A stretch of 64,000 nt of DNA from Streptomyces cyaneofuscatus (GTDB lineage: Bacteria > Actinomycetota > Actinomycetes > Streptomycetales > Streptomycetaceae): positions 186,001 to 250,000 of the forward strand of contig NZ_JOEM01000005.1 of NCBI RefSeq assembly GCF_000718135.1. The letters are read 5' to 3'. Shown here one piece after another: positions 35,469 through 44,922 of the stretch. Position numbers and translations under genes: made by a program. Position 1 is the stretch's first letter; each line of letters starts with the position of its first letter. The notes beneath the pieces are model-generated. The model ran no database searches and was not told the origin of the DNA. It saw only the letters and a program-made list of their open reading frames with translations.

Positions 35469-38153
35469 ATGACCGACCCCGTAGGAAAGCTTCCGAGCGA
35501 GCTCGACCAGCTCCCGGACCGTGACCCCGAGGAGACCGCCGAATGGGCGGCCTCCCTGGACGCCGTCACCCAGGCCGCCGGCCCGCACCGCGCCGCGTAC
35601 CTGATGCGCCGCTCGCTCCAGCACGCCGAGGGCGCCGGTCTCGCGCTGCCCAAGCTGCTGGAGACCGATTACGTCAACTCCATCCCGACCGCCGCCGAGC
35701 CCGCGTTCGACGGCGACCTGGAGATGGAGTCGAAGATCACCGCGTGGAACCGCTGGAACGCGGCCGCGATGGTGACCCGTGGCGCCCGGTACGGGGTGGG
35801 CGGCCACATCGCCACCTTCGCCTCGGCGGCCTGGCTCTACGAGACCGGCTTCAACCACTTCTTCCGCGGCAAGGAGGGGGACGGCTCCGGCGACCAGCTC
35901 TACATCCAGGGCCACGCCTCCCCCGGCATCTACGCCCGCGCCTTCCTCGACGGCCGGCTCAGCGAGCAGCAGCTCGACAACTTCCGCCAGGAGTCCGGTG
36001 GCGAGGGCCTGCCCTCCTACCCGCACCCGCGGCGGCTGCCCTGGCTGTGGGAGTTCCCCACCGTGTCGATGGGCCTCGGCCCGCTCTCGGCCATCTACCA
36101 GGCGCGCTTCAACCGCTATCTGACCAACCGCTCCATCAAGGACACCTCCAACTCGCACGTCTGGGCCTTCCTGGGCGACGGCGAGATGGACGAGCCCGAG
36201 TCGACCGCCGCCCTCGCGCTGGCCGCGCGTGAGCAGCTCGACAACCTGACCTTCGTCATCAACTGCAACCTCCAGCGCCTCGACGGTCCGGTACGCGCCA
36301 ACTTCCGCGTGGTCCAGGAGCTGGAGGCGCAGTTCCGGGGCGCCGGCTGGAACGTCGTCAAGACGCTCTGGGGCAACGCCTGGGACGAGCTGTTCCAGCT
36401 GGACACCACGGGCGCGCTGCTGCGCCGCCTGCGGGAGGTCCCGGACGCGCAGTTCCAGACGTACGCGACGCGCGACGTCGCCTACATCCGCGAGCACTTC
36501 TTCGGTGCCGAGCCCGCTCTCGCCGAGCTGGCGAAGCTGCTCACCGACGCGAAGATCGCCGAGTGTTTCTACACCTCGCGCGGCGGCCACGAGGCCCGCA
36601 AGGTCTACGCGGCGTACAAGGCGGCCGTCGAGCACAAGGGCGCGCCGACCGTGATCCTGGCCCAGACGGTCAAGGGCTACACGCTCGGCAAGGGCTTCGA
36701 GTCCAAGAACGCCAACCACCAGATGAAGAAGCTGTCGATCGACGAGTTCAAGGGCATGCGCGAGCTGCTCGGCCTCCCGATCCCCGACAGCGCCTTCGAG
36801 GACGGTCTCGTCCCCTACGGCCACCCCGGCGCCGACTCCCCCGAGGTCCGCTACCTCCAGGAGCGCCGCGCGGCCCTCGGCGGCCCCGCCCCGGCTCGCC
36901 GCCTGCACGCCTCCGCTCCGCTGCCGCAGCCCGAGGAGCGCGCGTTCAAGGCGCTGTACAAGGGGTCCGGCAAGCAGGAGATGGCCACCACCATGGCGTT
37001 CGTCCGCCTGGTGAAGGACCTGATGCGGGACAAGGAGACCGGCAAACGCTGGGTGCCGATCGTCCCGGACGAGGCCCGTACCTTCGGTATGGAGTCCCTG
37101 TTCCCGTCGGCCGGCATCTACTCGCCGCTGGGGCAGACGTACGACCCGGTCGACCGCGACCAGCTGATGTACTACAAGGAGGCCAAGGACGGCCAGATCC
37201 TCAACGAGGGGATCACCGAGGCCGGCGCCATGGCCGACTTCATCGCCGCCGCCACGTCGTACGCGACGCACGGCGAGACGATGATCCCGTTCTACATCTT
37301 CTACTCGATGTTCGGCTGGCAGCGGACCGGCGACCAGATGTGGCAGCTCGCCGACCAGCTCGGCAAGGGCTTCATCGTCGGCGCCACGGCGGGCCGTACG
37401 ACCCTGACGGGTGAGGGCCTCCAGCACGCGGACGGCCACTCGCACCTGATCGCGGCCACCAACCCGGCCTCGCTCAACTACGACCCGGCGTTCGCGTACG
37501 AGGTGGCGGTGATCGTCAAGGACGGTCTGCGGCGGATGTACGGCCAGGCCGCCCCCGGCGAGGACTCGGACGTCTTCTACTACCTGACGGTCTACAACGA
37601 GCCGAAGCCCCAGCCCGCGATGCCCGAGGGCGTCGAGGAGGGCATCGTCAAGGGCCTGTACCGCTTCAAGGAGGGCACGCCCGCGAAGGCGGACGCGCCG
37701 CGCCTCCAGCTGCTGGCCTCCGGGACGGCGATCCACTGGGCCCTGGAGGCCCAGGAGCTGCTGGCCGCCGACTGGGGTGTCACGGCCGACGTCTGGTCCG
37801 CCACCTCGTGGGGTGAGCTGCGCCGCGACGCGCTGGAGGCCGACGAGGCGCTCCTGCGCGGTGAGGTGCAGGTGCCGTACGTGACGCAGGCGCTCTCCGG
37901 TGCGCCGGGTCCGGTGCTCGCGGTCAGCGACTGGATGCGCCAGGTCCCGGACCAGATCAGCCAGTGGGTGGAGCAGGACTGGTCCTCGCTCGGCACGGAC
38001 GGCTTCGGCCTCTCCGACACCCGCGCGGCGGCCCGCCGCCACTTCGGCGTCGACGCCCAGTCGATCGTGGTGGCGTCGCTGGCCCAGCTCGCCAAGCGCG
38101 GCGAGGTCCCGGCCTCGGCGGTCAAGGAGGCCCGGGAGCGCTACGGCCTCTGA
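35469..38153 (+). CDS. aceE: Pyruvate dehydrogenase E1, homodimeric type
   Basis: An 894-residue thiamine-diphosphate enzyme that decarboxylates pyruvate and acetylates the E2 lipoyl group. The ThDP motif appears as GDGEMDEPESTAALALAAREQLDNLTFVINCNLQRLDGP. The transketolase-like pyrimidine domain contains AGAMADFIAAATSYATHGETMIPFYIFYSMFGWQRTGDQ, and a C-terminal domain completes the chain. Length matches AceE. GGAAGG lies 8 nt before the ATG. It is transcribed apart from lpdA-sucB, with its own likely promoter near the palindrome. Confidence 0.96.
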   Translation: MTDPVGKLPSELDQLPDRDPEETAEWAASLDAVTQAAGPHRAAYLMRRSLQHAEGAGLALPKLLETDYVNSIPTAAEPAFDGDLEMESKITAWNRWNAAAMVTRGARYGVGGHIATFASAAWLYETGFNHFFRGKEGDGSGDQLYIQGHASPGIYARAFLDGRLSEQQLDNFRQESGGEGLPSYPHPRRLPWLWEFPTVSMGLGPLSAIYQARFNRYLTNRSIKDTSNSHVWAFLGDGEMDEPESTAALALAAREQLDNLTFVINCNLQRLDGPVRANFRVVQELEAQFRGAGWNVVKTLWGNAWDELFQLDTTGALLRRLREVPDAQFQTYATRDVAYIREHFFGAEPALAELAKLLTDAKIAECFYTSRGGHEARKVYAAYKAAVEHKGAPTVILAQTVKGYTLGKGFESKNANHQMKKLSIDEFKGMRELLGLPIPDSAFEDGLVPYGHPGADSPEVRYLQERRAALGGPAPARRLHASAPLPQPEERAFKALYKGSGKQEMATTMAFVRLVKDLMRDKETGKRWVPIVPDEARTFGMESLFPSAGIYSPLGQTYDPVDRDQLMYYKEAKDGQILNEGITEAGAMADFIAAATSYATHGETMIPFYIFYSMFGWQRTGDQMWQLADQLGKGFIVGATAGRTTLTGEGLQHADGHSHLIAATNPASLNYDPAFAYEVAVIVKDGLRRMYGQAAPGEDSDVFYYLTVYNEPKPQPAMPEGVEEGIVKGLYRFKEGTPAKADAPRLQLLASGTAIHWALEAQELLAADWGVTADVWSATSWGELRRDALEADEALLRGEVQVPYVTQALSGAPGPVLAVSDWMRQVPDQISQWVEQDWSSLGTDGFGLSDTRAAARRHFGVDAQSIVVASLAQLAKRGEVPASAVKEARERYGL

Positions 38154-38177
38154 GCCCCACTCCCGTACAGATCCCAG

Positions 38178-38236
38178 ACCCCCGGTCACCGGGGCGAGCG
38201 CGTCCGACAACGCGTCCGCCCCGGCGGCCGGGGGTT
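38178..38236 (+). terminator. Branched hairpin terminator after aceE
   Basis: ACCCCCGG (38178-38185) pairs with CCGGGGGT (38228-38235), with further GC pairing inside and a TTT tail. Confidence 0.7.
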
Positions 38237-38316
38237 TCGGCGTGGGCGGGACGGGCTGCGGCGCAGGGGGCGGCCGGGCTGCGGCCCCTGTGCCTCGCTG
38301 CCGCCACAATGGGCCC

Positions 38317-39306
38317 ATGCGTGCTGCCCGGCTGATCAAGATGGTGCTGCTCCTCCAGTCCCGCCCCGTCATGTCCGCCGCCGAACTGGCGGCGGAGCTG
38401 GAGGTGTCGGAGCGCACGGTCACCCGCGACGCCCAGGCCCTCTCCGAGGCGGGTGTCCCGGTCTACGCCGAGCGCGGCCGGGCGGGCGGCTACCGGCTCG
38501 TCGGCGGCTACCGCACCCGGCTGACCGGCCTCGCCCGCAACGAGGCGGAGGCCCTCTTCCTCTTCGGCCTGCCCTCGGCGCTCCGCGAGATGGGCCTGGA
38601 GGACGCGGCATCGGCGGCCCGGCTCAAGGTGTCGGCCGCGCTGCTGCCCTCCGTACGCGACGCCTCGGCCTCCGCCGCCCAGCGCTTCCACCTGGACGCC
38701 CCGTCCTGGTACCACGAGCCGGAGCCCCCGGACGCCCTGCCCGCCGTCGCCGACGCCGTCTGGGACGACCGCCTGCTGCGCACCCGCTACCGCAAGGGCG
38801 GCGGCCGCGGACACGGACGGAACGGTACGGAGGTGGCGCGGGAGCTCGCTCCGTACGGGCTCGTCCTCAAGGCCGGGGTCTGGTACCTCTGCGCCAAGGT
38901 GGGGGACGACTTCCGGGTCTACCGGATCGACCGGTTCACCTCGGTGGAGCCGGCCGACGAGCGCTTCGAGCGGGACGGCACCTTCGACCTGCCCGCGTTC
39001 TGGGACGCCCGGGCCGCCGAGTTCGCCCGGTCCCTCCTCCGTACCGAGGTGACCGTACGGGTGTCCGAGAGCGGTGCCCGGCAGCTCGCGTTCACCGGTG
39101 ACCGGGCGGCCGCCGCCACGGCCCTCTCCGAGGCCCCTCCCGCCGGTCCGGACGGGTGGCGCACAGTCGTCCTGCCCGTGGAGTCACTGGACGTGGCGTA
39201 CAGCCAGCTCCTTTCGCTGGGTCCTGAGTTGGAGGTCGTGGCCCCGGAGGAGTTGCGGAGCCGGTTCGCCGAGGCGGTCGAACGCCTGAGTGATCTATAT
39301 CGCTGA
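38317..39306 (+). CDS. WYL-domain (YafY-like) transcriptional regulator
   Basis: A 329-residue regulator with an N-terminal HTH_11 (MSAAELAAELEVSERTVTRDAQALSEAGVPVYAERGRAGGYRLVGGY) and a WYL domain (YGLVLKAGVWYLCAKVGDDFRVYRIDRF), thought to bind small ligands or nucleic acid. The ATG lacks an RBS; CACAAT (38305-38310) stands 6 nt upstream, so it is a candidate leaderless gene. Target unknown. Confidence 0.9.
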   Translation: MRAARLIKMVLLLQSRPVMSAAELAAELEVSERTVTRDAQALSEAGVPVYAERGRAGGYRLVGGYRTRLTGLARNEAEALFLFGLPSALREMGLEDAASAARLKVSAALLPSVRDASASAAQRFHLDAPSWYHEPEPPDALPAVADAVWDDRLLRTRYRKGGGRGHGRNGTEVARELAPYGLVLKAGVWYLCAKVGDDFRVYRIDRFTSVEPADERFERDGTFDLPAFWDARAAEFARSLLRTEVTVRVSESGARQLAFTGDRAAAATALSEAPPAGPDGWRTVVLPVESLDVAYSQLLSLGPELEVVAPEELRSRFAEAVERLSDLYR

Positions 39307-39368
39307 AAGGCTTCTTTTCGCCGTCTGGGCGTGCGGGGGGTCCCGGCAGGCTGGATGCTGGACCCGTG

Positions 39369-39890
39369 ATGGACGAGACGGAATTCTGGGAGCTCATCGA
39401 CAGCAGCCGCGAGGGAGCCGAGGGCGACCCCGACGAGCAGGCCGACCTGCTCGTGGAACGGCTGGTGCAGCTCGACCCCGATTCCGTGCTGGACTTCGCC
39501 CGGCACTTCGAGGCCCGCTACAACCGCGCCTACCGCTGGGACCTGTGGGGCGCGGCCGCCGTGCTGCTCGGTGGGGCCAGCGACGACGCCTTCGACTACT
39601 TCCGGTGCTGGCTGATCGGCCAGGGCCGGGAGGTCTTCGAGGGCGCGCTGCACGACCCGGACGATCTGGCGGAGCTGCTGGAGGAGTTCGACGAGGAGAT
39701 CGACGGGGACGGCGAGGAGCTGGGCTACGCGGCCGACGAGGCGTACGAGCAGCTCACGGGCGTGGTCGCGCCCGACCTGGGCCTGCCGCCGCAGCCCACC
39801 GAGCCGCTGGGCTCCCCGGTCGACTTCGAGGACGACGAGGCGCTGGCGGCCCGCTACCCGGAGCTCTGGGACCGCTTCGCACCCCGCTGA
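39369..39890 (+). CDS. DUF4240 domain protein
   Basis: A 173-residue acidic soluble protein beginning MDETEFWELIDSSREGAEGDPDEQADLLVERL, which is the DUF4240 pattern, with an aromatic middle (RWDLWGAAAVLLGGASDDAFDYFRCWLIGQGREVFEGAL). The GTG one codon upstream (39366) is an equally possible start. Function unknown. Confidence 0.85.
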   Translation: MDETEFWELIDSSREGAEGDPDEQADLLVERLVQLDPDSVLDFARHFEARYNRAYRWDLWGAAAVLLGGASDDAFDYFRCWLIGQGREVFEGALHDPDDLAELLEEFDEEIDGDGEELGYAADEAYEQLTGVVAPDLGLPPQPTEPLGSPVDFEDDEALAARYPELWDRFAPR

Positions 39891-39913
39891 GTCACCGGGC
39901 GGCTGAAACCCCC

Positions 39914-39939
39914 ACCGCTCAGGGCGACCGCTCAGGGCG
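39914..39939. repeat. 13-bp tandem duplication covering the stop of the GNAT gene
   Basis: ACCGCTCAGGGCG occurs at 39914-39926 and 39927-39939. Read on the minus strand it repeats the last codon bases and the TGA. Confidence 0.85.
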
Positions 39940-40459
39940 CCAGCGAGCGGCCCATCAGGACGTCGTCGACATAGCGGCCGTGCAGGAAGAACTCCCCGCT
40001 CAGCACCCCTTCCACGGCGAACCCCTCGGAGGCGTAGAGCGCCCGGGCGGGGGTGTTGTGCCCGAGCACCCGCAGCGTGATCCGGTTGGCGCCCTGGCGC
40101 CGCCCCTCGGCGAACGCCGCCCGCAGCAGGGTCCGCCCGACCCCGCCCCCGCGCGCCCAGGCCGCCACGGCCAGGCCCTGTATCTGCCGCACATGGGCGT
40201 TGCAGGCGAGCGGGGTGGGCGGGACCAGGCGTATGTACCCGGCGATGCGCTTCCCGTCCACGTCGGTCGCGGCCTCGGCCACCAGGATGTCCTCGGGCCG
40301 GTGCCGCTCGTCGAAGAAGGGCTCGTACGGCGGCCGGGGCCGCGGCAGGACCGCGTGCAGCGTCGACCAGGTGGACCGGTCGAGCTCACCGAGGGTTTCC
40401 CCGTCGGCCGGCAGGGCGGGGCGGACGGAGACGGAGTGGAGGGTGGTGGTTGCGGACAT
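39932..40459 (-). CDS. GNAT-family N-acetyltransferase
   Basis: A 175-residue acetyl-CoA-dependent acyltransferase with the motif A region IQGLAVAAWARGGGVGRTLLRAAFAEGRRQGANRITLRVLGHNTPARALYASEGF. The ATG at 40459 gives the natural N-terminus. It has no clear RBS. Substrate unknown. It diverges from the TIGR01777 gene with 120 bp between starts. Confidence 0.88.
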   Translation of the reverse strand: MSATTTLHSVSVRPALPADGETLGELDRSTWSTLHAVLPRPRPPYEPFFDERHRPEDILVAEAATDVDGKRIAGYIRLVPPTPLACNAHVRQIQGLAVAAWARGGGVGRTLLRAAFAEGRRQGANRITLRVLGHNTPARALYASEGFAVEGVLSGEFFLHGRYVDDVLMGRSLAP

Positions 40460-40579
40460 GGCGCCACTGTCCCATGCCGGGTTCTTGGCACTCCATAGTG
40501 TTTTCCCCCGTATCCACTGCCGGGTTTCCCGTAATCGCCACTGCCGTGTTTCCCGTGATCCGTGGGGCAGGATGGCACC

Positions 40580-41479
40580 ATGCCGACCTCCCGTATCGCC
40601 ATCACTGGTTCCTCCGGACTCATCGGAGCGGCGCTCGTGCGCTCGCTGCGCGCCGACGGGCACGAGGTGGCCCGCCTGGTGCGACGGCCCGCCAGGTCCG
40701 GTGACGAGGTGGAGTGGGACCCCAAGCGCGGTTACGTGGACGTGGCCGGGCTGGTGGGCTGCGACGCGGTCGTCCACCTCGCCGGCGCCGGAGTCGGCGA
40801 CCACCGCTGGACCGACGACTACAAGCGGGAGATCCGCAACAGCCGGGTGCTGGGCACGGCCGCGATCGCCGAGGCCGTCGCCTCGCTCGACACCCCGCCG
40901 CGCGTGCTGCTCTCCGGGTCCGCCATCGGCTACTACGGCGATACGGGAGACCGCGCCGTGGACGAGAACGCGCCCCCCGGGGACGGCTTCCTGCCCTCCG
41001 TCTGCGAGGAGTGGGAGGCCGCGACGGCCGCCGCCGAGGAGCGCGGCATCCGGACGGTGCACGCCCGCACCGGTCTGGTGGTGGCCCGCGAGGGCGGGGC
41101 GTGGGGGCGGCTGTTCCCCCTGTTCAAGGCGGGGCTCGGCGGGCGGCTGGGCAACGGCCGCCAGTACTGGAGCTACATCGCCCTGCACGACCATGTCGCC
41201 GCCCTCCGCCACATCCTGGACACCGAGTCGCTGTCCGGCCCGGTGAACCTGACCGGTCCCGACCCCGTCACCAACGCCGAGGTGACCGCCACGATGGGCC
41301 GGGTGCTGCGCCGCCCGACCCTGTTCACGGCCCCGGCGCCCGCGCTGCGGGTCGCGCTCGGGGAGTTCGCCGGCGATGTGCTGGGCAGTCAGCGGGTGAT
41401 CCCCGGGCAGCTGCTGGACTCCGGCTTCTCGTTCGCGTTCCCCGGCATCGACGCGGCGATCCGCGCGGCGCTGCGCTGA
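40580..41479 (+). CDS. TIGR01777-family NAD(P)-binding epimerase-like protein
   Basis: A 299-residue SDR-type protein with the Rossmann start IAITGSSGLIGAALVRSLRADGHEV, LLSGSAIGYYGDTGDRAVDE and a C-terminal DUF1731-like stretch (GEFAGDVLGSQRVIPGQLLDSGF). TIGR01777 proteins resemble nucleoside-diphosphate-sugar epimerases and include plant and bacterial cell-division-linked members. The M. tuberculosis counterpart (Rv2216) also sits between the E2 gene and lipB. CAGGAT (40568-40573) lies 6 nt before the ATG, suggesting a leaderless mRNA. Confidence 0.9.
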   Translation: MPTSRIAITGSSGLIGAALVRSLRADGHEVARLVRRPARSGDEVEWDPKRGYVDVAGLVGCDAVVHLAGAGVGDHRWTDDYKREIRNSRVLGTAAIAEAVASLDTPPRVLLSGSAIGYYGDTGDRAVDENAPPGDGFLPSVCEEWEAATAAAEERGIRTVHARTGLVVAREGGAWGRLFPLFKAGLGGRLGNGRQYWSYIALHDHVAALRHILDTESLSGPVNLTGPDPVTNAEVTATMGRVLRRPTLFTAPAPALRVALGEFAGDVLGSQRVIPGQLLDSGFSFAFPGIDAAIRAALR

Positions 41480-41566
41480 GCGGCACGGTCCCGGGGCGGC
41501 ACGCTCAGGAGCGTGGCACTCAGGAGCGGCACGGTCCCGGGGCGGCCAGGTCCCGGGGCGGCCAGG
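41480..41566 (+). repeat. Short tandem duplications after the TIGR01777 gene
   Basis: GCGGCACGGTCCCGGGGCGGC occurs at 41480-41500 and 41526-41546, then a shorter CAGGTCCCGGGGCGGC copy follows. The first copy begins at the last base of the stop codon. The 234-bp gap holds no gene. Confidence 0.8.
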
Positions 41567-41713
41567 TGTGCGACCCCGTGCCCCGGTGCTCCCGGCCACG
41601 CGCGTCTGACCCACTATCAGCCATCCTCCTAACCTCGGTGCGAACTCCGGCATTCCGGGGACCTGTTGGGGGCAAGAAGCCCCCACCAGTCGCACCGACT
41701 CGGGGAGGGCCTT

Positions 41714-43105
41714 GTGCGCAGCACGGCACACCACGCGGACGTGATCATCATCGGGGCCGGGATCGCCGGCCTCTCAGCGGCCCATCTGCTGACCGGCGCC
41801 GGAGTCGGCGTCAGTGTCCTGGAGGCGGCCTCCACCGTGGGCGGCCGGCTCGCCACCCATGAGGTGGACGGCTTCCGCCTCGACCAGCTCGGCCCCCTGC
41901 TCTGCACCTCTTGGCCGGAGCTGACCTCCACCCCGGGTCTCGGCACCCCGGAACTGCGGAAGTTCGCGCCCGGGGTGCTGGTGCACAGCGAGGGCCGCCG
42001 CCACCGCACCGGTGACATACGGAGCGCGAGGGGCGCACTCAGAGCCGTACGCGCCCGATCGAGCGCCCCCCAGGCCTCGCCGGGCGGCTACGGGGGCCAG
42101 CTGCGGACCGCGTCCCGGAGCGGCCTGGGCGCGAAGACCTCGGGCCTGCGGAGCAGCACCACCGTGTCCGAGGCGATCGACCGGGCCCGGCTCGGCGCGG
42201 CGCTCTCCCGGCTGGCCGCCACCCCGACGGCCCGGCTCCTGGCCCGCCCCGAGCGGACGGCGCTCGCCGCCCTGAGGGCGGGTCAGATGCCGGCCCGTAC
42301 GGTGGACGGCGTCCTGCGTCCGCTGCTGACCGCGCTGCTCGGCGACCCCGGCCTCACCACGTCCAGCCGGTACGCGGACCTGGCGCTGCGCGACTACGCG
42401 CGGGGCGGACTGTGTGTACCGGCGGGCGGTTCGGGAACGCTGCCGGATCTGCTGGCGGCCGCGCTGCCTCCCGGCACGGTCCGGACCGGGGTGCATGTCA
42501 CGGCCGCCGACATCACCACCGTACGCACCAAGGAGCACGGTGAACTGGGGTGCCGTTCCCTGTTGCTGGCCACCGGGGCGGGGGCCGCGGCCGAGCTGCT
42601 GCCCGGGCTGCGGGTGCCGGCCTTCCGCGCGGTGACGGTCCTTCACCACACCGCGCCCGCGCCGCCGCCGACCGGCAGGTCGCTCGTGCTGGACGGGGAC
42701 CGCTCGGGACCGGTGGCGTACACGGCGGTGATGAGCGAGGTCGACCCCTCGCGCGCGCCGGAGGGCCGGGCGCTGATCACCTCGACGGTGCTCGGGACGC
42801 CGCCGCCGGACCTGGACCGTTCCGTACGGACGCATCTGGCGGCGCTGTACGGGACCCCGACGGGCGACTGGGAGCTGCTGGCCGCCCACCACGACCCGGA
42901 GGCGGTGCCCGCGATGGAGGCCCCGCACGACCCCCGCCGGCCGGTGCGGGTGCTGGCGGGGCTGTACGTGTGCGGCGACCACCGGGACACCAGCTCGGTC
43001 CAGGGGGCGCTGCACTCGGGGCGCCGGGCGGCGGAGGCGATCCTGACGGATCTGGGGGTGGCTCCGGCGCGTCCGGGGGGTGCCCGGCTGCCGGAGGCGG
43101 CGTAG
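41714..43105 (+). CDS. FAD-dependent oxidoreductase (phytoene desaturase/amine-oxidase-like)
   Basis: A 463-residue flavoprotein with the dinucleotide motif DVIIIGAGIAGLSAAHLLTGAGVGVSVLEAASTVGGRL and a C-terminal FAD-contact stretch (VCGDHRDTSSVQGALHSGRRAAEAIL). The middle is less conserved and Ala-rich. Substrate unknown; protoporphyrinogen-oxidase-like and carotenoid-desaturase-like enzymes share this layout. The GTG start has GGGAGGG ~6 nt upstream. Confidence 0.88.
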   Translation: MRSTAHHADVIIIGAGIAGLSAAHLLTGAGVGVSVLEAASTVGGRLATHEVDGFRLDQLGPLLCTSWPELTSTPGLGTPELRKFAPGVLVHSEGRRHRTGDIRSARGALRAVRARSSAPQASPGGYGGQLRTASRSGLGAKTSGLRSSTTVSEAIDRARLGAALSRLAATPTARLLARPERTALAALRAGQMPARTVDGVLRPLLTALLGDPGLTTSSRYADLALRDYARGGLCVPAGGSGTLPDLLAAALPPGTVRTGVHVTAADITTVRTKEHGELGCRSLLLATGAGAAAELLPGLRVPAFRAVTVLHHTAPAPPPTGRSLVLDGDRSGPVAYTAVMSEVDPSRAPEGRALITSTVLGTPPPDLDRSVRTHLAALYGTPTGDWELLAAHHDPEAVPAMEAPHDPRRPVRVLAGLYVCGDHRDTSSVQGALHSGRRAAEAILTDLGVAPARPGGARLPEAA

Positions 43106-43111
43106 CTCCCT

Positions 43112-43166
43112 CGTAGGCGCCCGCCCCCGGGTTCAGCTTTCGAAGGCGCCCGCCCTGGGGCTCAGC
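43112..43166. repeat. 29-bp tandem duplication covering the stop of the XRE/TPR regulator
   Basis: Copies begin at 43112 and 43141 (core GGCGCCCGCCC...TCAGC). On the minus strand each contains a TGA in the same place, one of them the real stop at 43162-43164. Confidence 0.75.
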
Positions 43167-44922
43167 CCAGCGCCGCCACCCGGTCGCGGTAGCCGCGTAC
43201 GGGGGCGGCGTCCCGGTACGGCTCCAGGCTGCGCTCGAAGGCGCGTACGTACTCGGCGGCCCGGACCGAGCGCATCTCGGAGGCCTGCTGGGCGGCCTCG
43301 GCCCCCAGCCGGCAGGCCTGCTCCAGCTCGCCGAGGCCCAGCCGGGCGGAGGCGAGGACCACCCGGCAGAACAGCCGGCTACGAGCGTACGCCGGGGCCC
43401 GCAGCTGGAGCGAGCGCTCCGCGTGCTGGGCGGCGGCCCGGTACTGCTGGAGGTCGCGGTGGCAGTGGCCGAGCTCGTGGGCGAGCTGGGCCTCGTCGAA
43501 GGGGCGGGCCCAGGCCGGCGCTTCGTCCCCGGGGCGCGCGGTCTCCAGGGCGTGCTCGGCCCGGGTCAGCGCGGCGGTGCAGGCCCGCGCCTCGCCGAGG
43601 ATCCCGTGGCCGCGCGCCTCGACAGAGTGCAGCAGGGCCTGGACGAGGGGCGGGGCGGCGGAGCCGATGCCCTGCTGGGCTACGCGTGCGAGCTGCACGG
43701 CCTCCCTGCCGTGGCCGAGGTAGACGGCCTGGCGGCTCATGGTGATCAGGACGTACGCCCCGTAACCGCGGTCCCCGGCGGCCTGGGCGAGCCGCAGGGC
43801 CTGGACGAAGTACCGCTGGGCCAGGCCGTGGGCGGCGATGTCGAAGGAGGTCCAGCCGGCCAGCCGGGTCAGGTCGGCGACCGCGGCGAAGAGGCGGCGC
43901 CCGGTGGCTTCGCCGTAGCTCCCGCGGAGCATCGGCTCGGCCTCGTGCTCCAGATACCGCACGAGGGCCTGGCGGGCGTGGCCGCCGCCGTAGGTGTGGT
44001 CGAGGGTGCGGAAGAGCTCGCCGACCGAGCGCAGCGCCGCGACGTCGCCGTTGCCGACGCGCAGGCCGGGCCCGCGCTCGGTCTGCCGCTGGCGCGGGAC
44101 GACGGGGAGCACCTCCGTACCGGAAGAGGCTCCGGACGTACCCGAGGAGGCTCCGGACGTCCCGGAAGAGACTCCGGAGCCGGGCAGTCCGCCGGGCAGG
44201 GCCCCCGTCCCCGCCAGACCTGGCCGGGCCCTTCCGGACGGGTCCGCCGACGGCTGGCCACCGGCCGGGACAGGGTGGCCGGTGGCGGGCCGGCCCGCGG
44301 GGCGTACGGATCCGCCGGGGCGGGGCGCGCCGCGGAGGTCGGTGCGCAGGCCCCCATCCGTACGGCCCGGCGCCTGCGCCTCCGTACGGCCGCCGGGTGC
44401 CGGGGCTCCACCGGCGGCCCCGGCACCCGCCCTGCGGTGCGGGGCGGGCGGCTGGGCCGCCCCGCCGTCGCGGGCCACCCACTCGTCGGCGCGGCCGATC
44501 AGCCAGTCCCGGCTGGGGACGACGAGACCGGCGGGGGTGAAGGCGATCTTCCGCAGCTCGGTGTGCGTCCCCGAGTCCTTGCGCCACAGGCCGCTGACGA
44601 TGTCGACGGCCTCGGTGGGGGTGGCCGCGAACTCCAGCCCCGCGTAGACGGGTGCGCAGGCGTCCAGGCCGAGGTCCTGCGCGGAGAGCCGCCGCCCGAG
44701 CCGCCGGGTGAAGACCTCGGCGATCAGGGCGGGGGTCGTGCCGCGCGGCTGCTGTCCCCGCAGCCAGCGGGTGACCGAGGTTTTGTCGTACCGCAGGTCC
44801 AGTCCGTGTTCGAGGCCGAGCTGATCGACCCGGCGGGCGAGGCCCGCGTGGGAGAACCCGGCTTCCGCGATGAGTGAGGCGAGGCGGCGGTTGGGCGTGC
44901 GCTGCGGGGGTCGTTCCGACAT
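43162..44922 (-). CDS. XRE-type/TPR-like transcriptional regulator (NsdA-like architecture)
   Basis: A 586-residue protein. It has an N-terminal HTH-like domain (RRLASLIAEAGFSHAGLARRVDQLGLEHGLDLRYDKTSVTRWLRGQQP), a conserved block to about residue 150, a long Gly/Pro/Ala/Ser-rich linker (~150-275, including a repeated SGTSGAS), then a helical TPR-like C-terminal half. The layout recalls Streptomyces developmental regulators such as NsdA; identity with NsdA is not claimed. The ATG at 44922 has AGGAG 12 nt upstream. It diverges from lipB. Confidence 0.8.
   Translation of the reverse strand: MSERPPQRTPNRRLASLIAEAGFSHAGLARRVDQLGLEHGLDLRYDKTSVTRWLRGQQPRGTTPALIAEVFTRRLGRRLSAQDLGLDACAPVYAGLEFAATPTEAVDIVSGLWRKDSGTHTELRKIAFTPAGLVVPSRDWLIGRADEWVARDGGAAQPPAPHRRAGAGAAGGAPAPGGRTEAQAPGRTDGGLRTDLRGAPRPGGSVRPAGRPATGHPVPAGGQPSADPSGRARPGLAGTGALPGGLPGSGVSSGTSGASSGTSGASSGTEVLPVVPRQRQTERGPGLRVGNGDVAALRSVGELFRTLDHTYGGGHARQALVRYLEHEAEPMLRGSYGEATGRRLFAAVADLTRLAGWTSFDIAAHGLAQRYFVQALRLAQAAGDRGYGAYVLITMSRQAVYLGHGREAVQLARVAQQGIGSAAPPLVQALLHSVEARGHGILGEARACTAALTRAEHALETARPGDEAPAWARPFDEAQLAHELGHCHRDLQQYRAAAQHAERSLQLRAPAYARSRLFCRVVLASARLGLGELEQACRLGAEAAQQASEMRSVRAAEYVRAFERSLEPYRDAAPVRGYRDRVAALG

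Noticed and set aside
35346..38423. A 1025-codon open frame on the minus strand across aceE
   Set aside because: Antisense shadow of the strongly conserved aceE coding frame; no recognisable domain.
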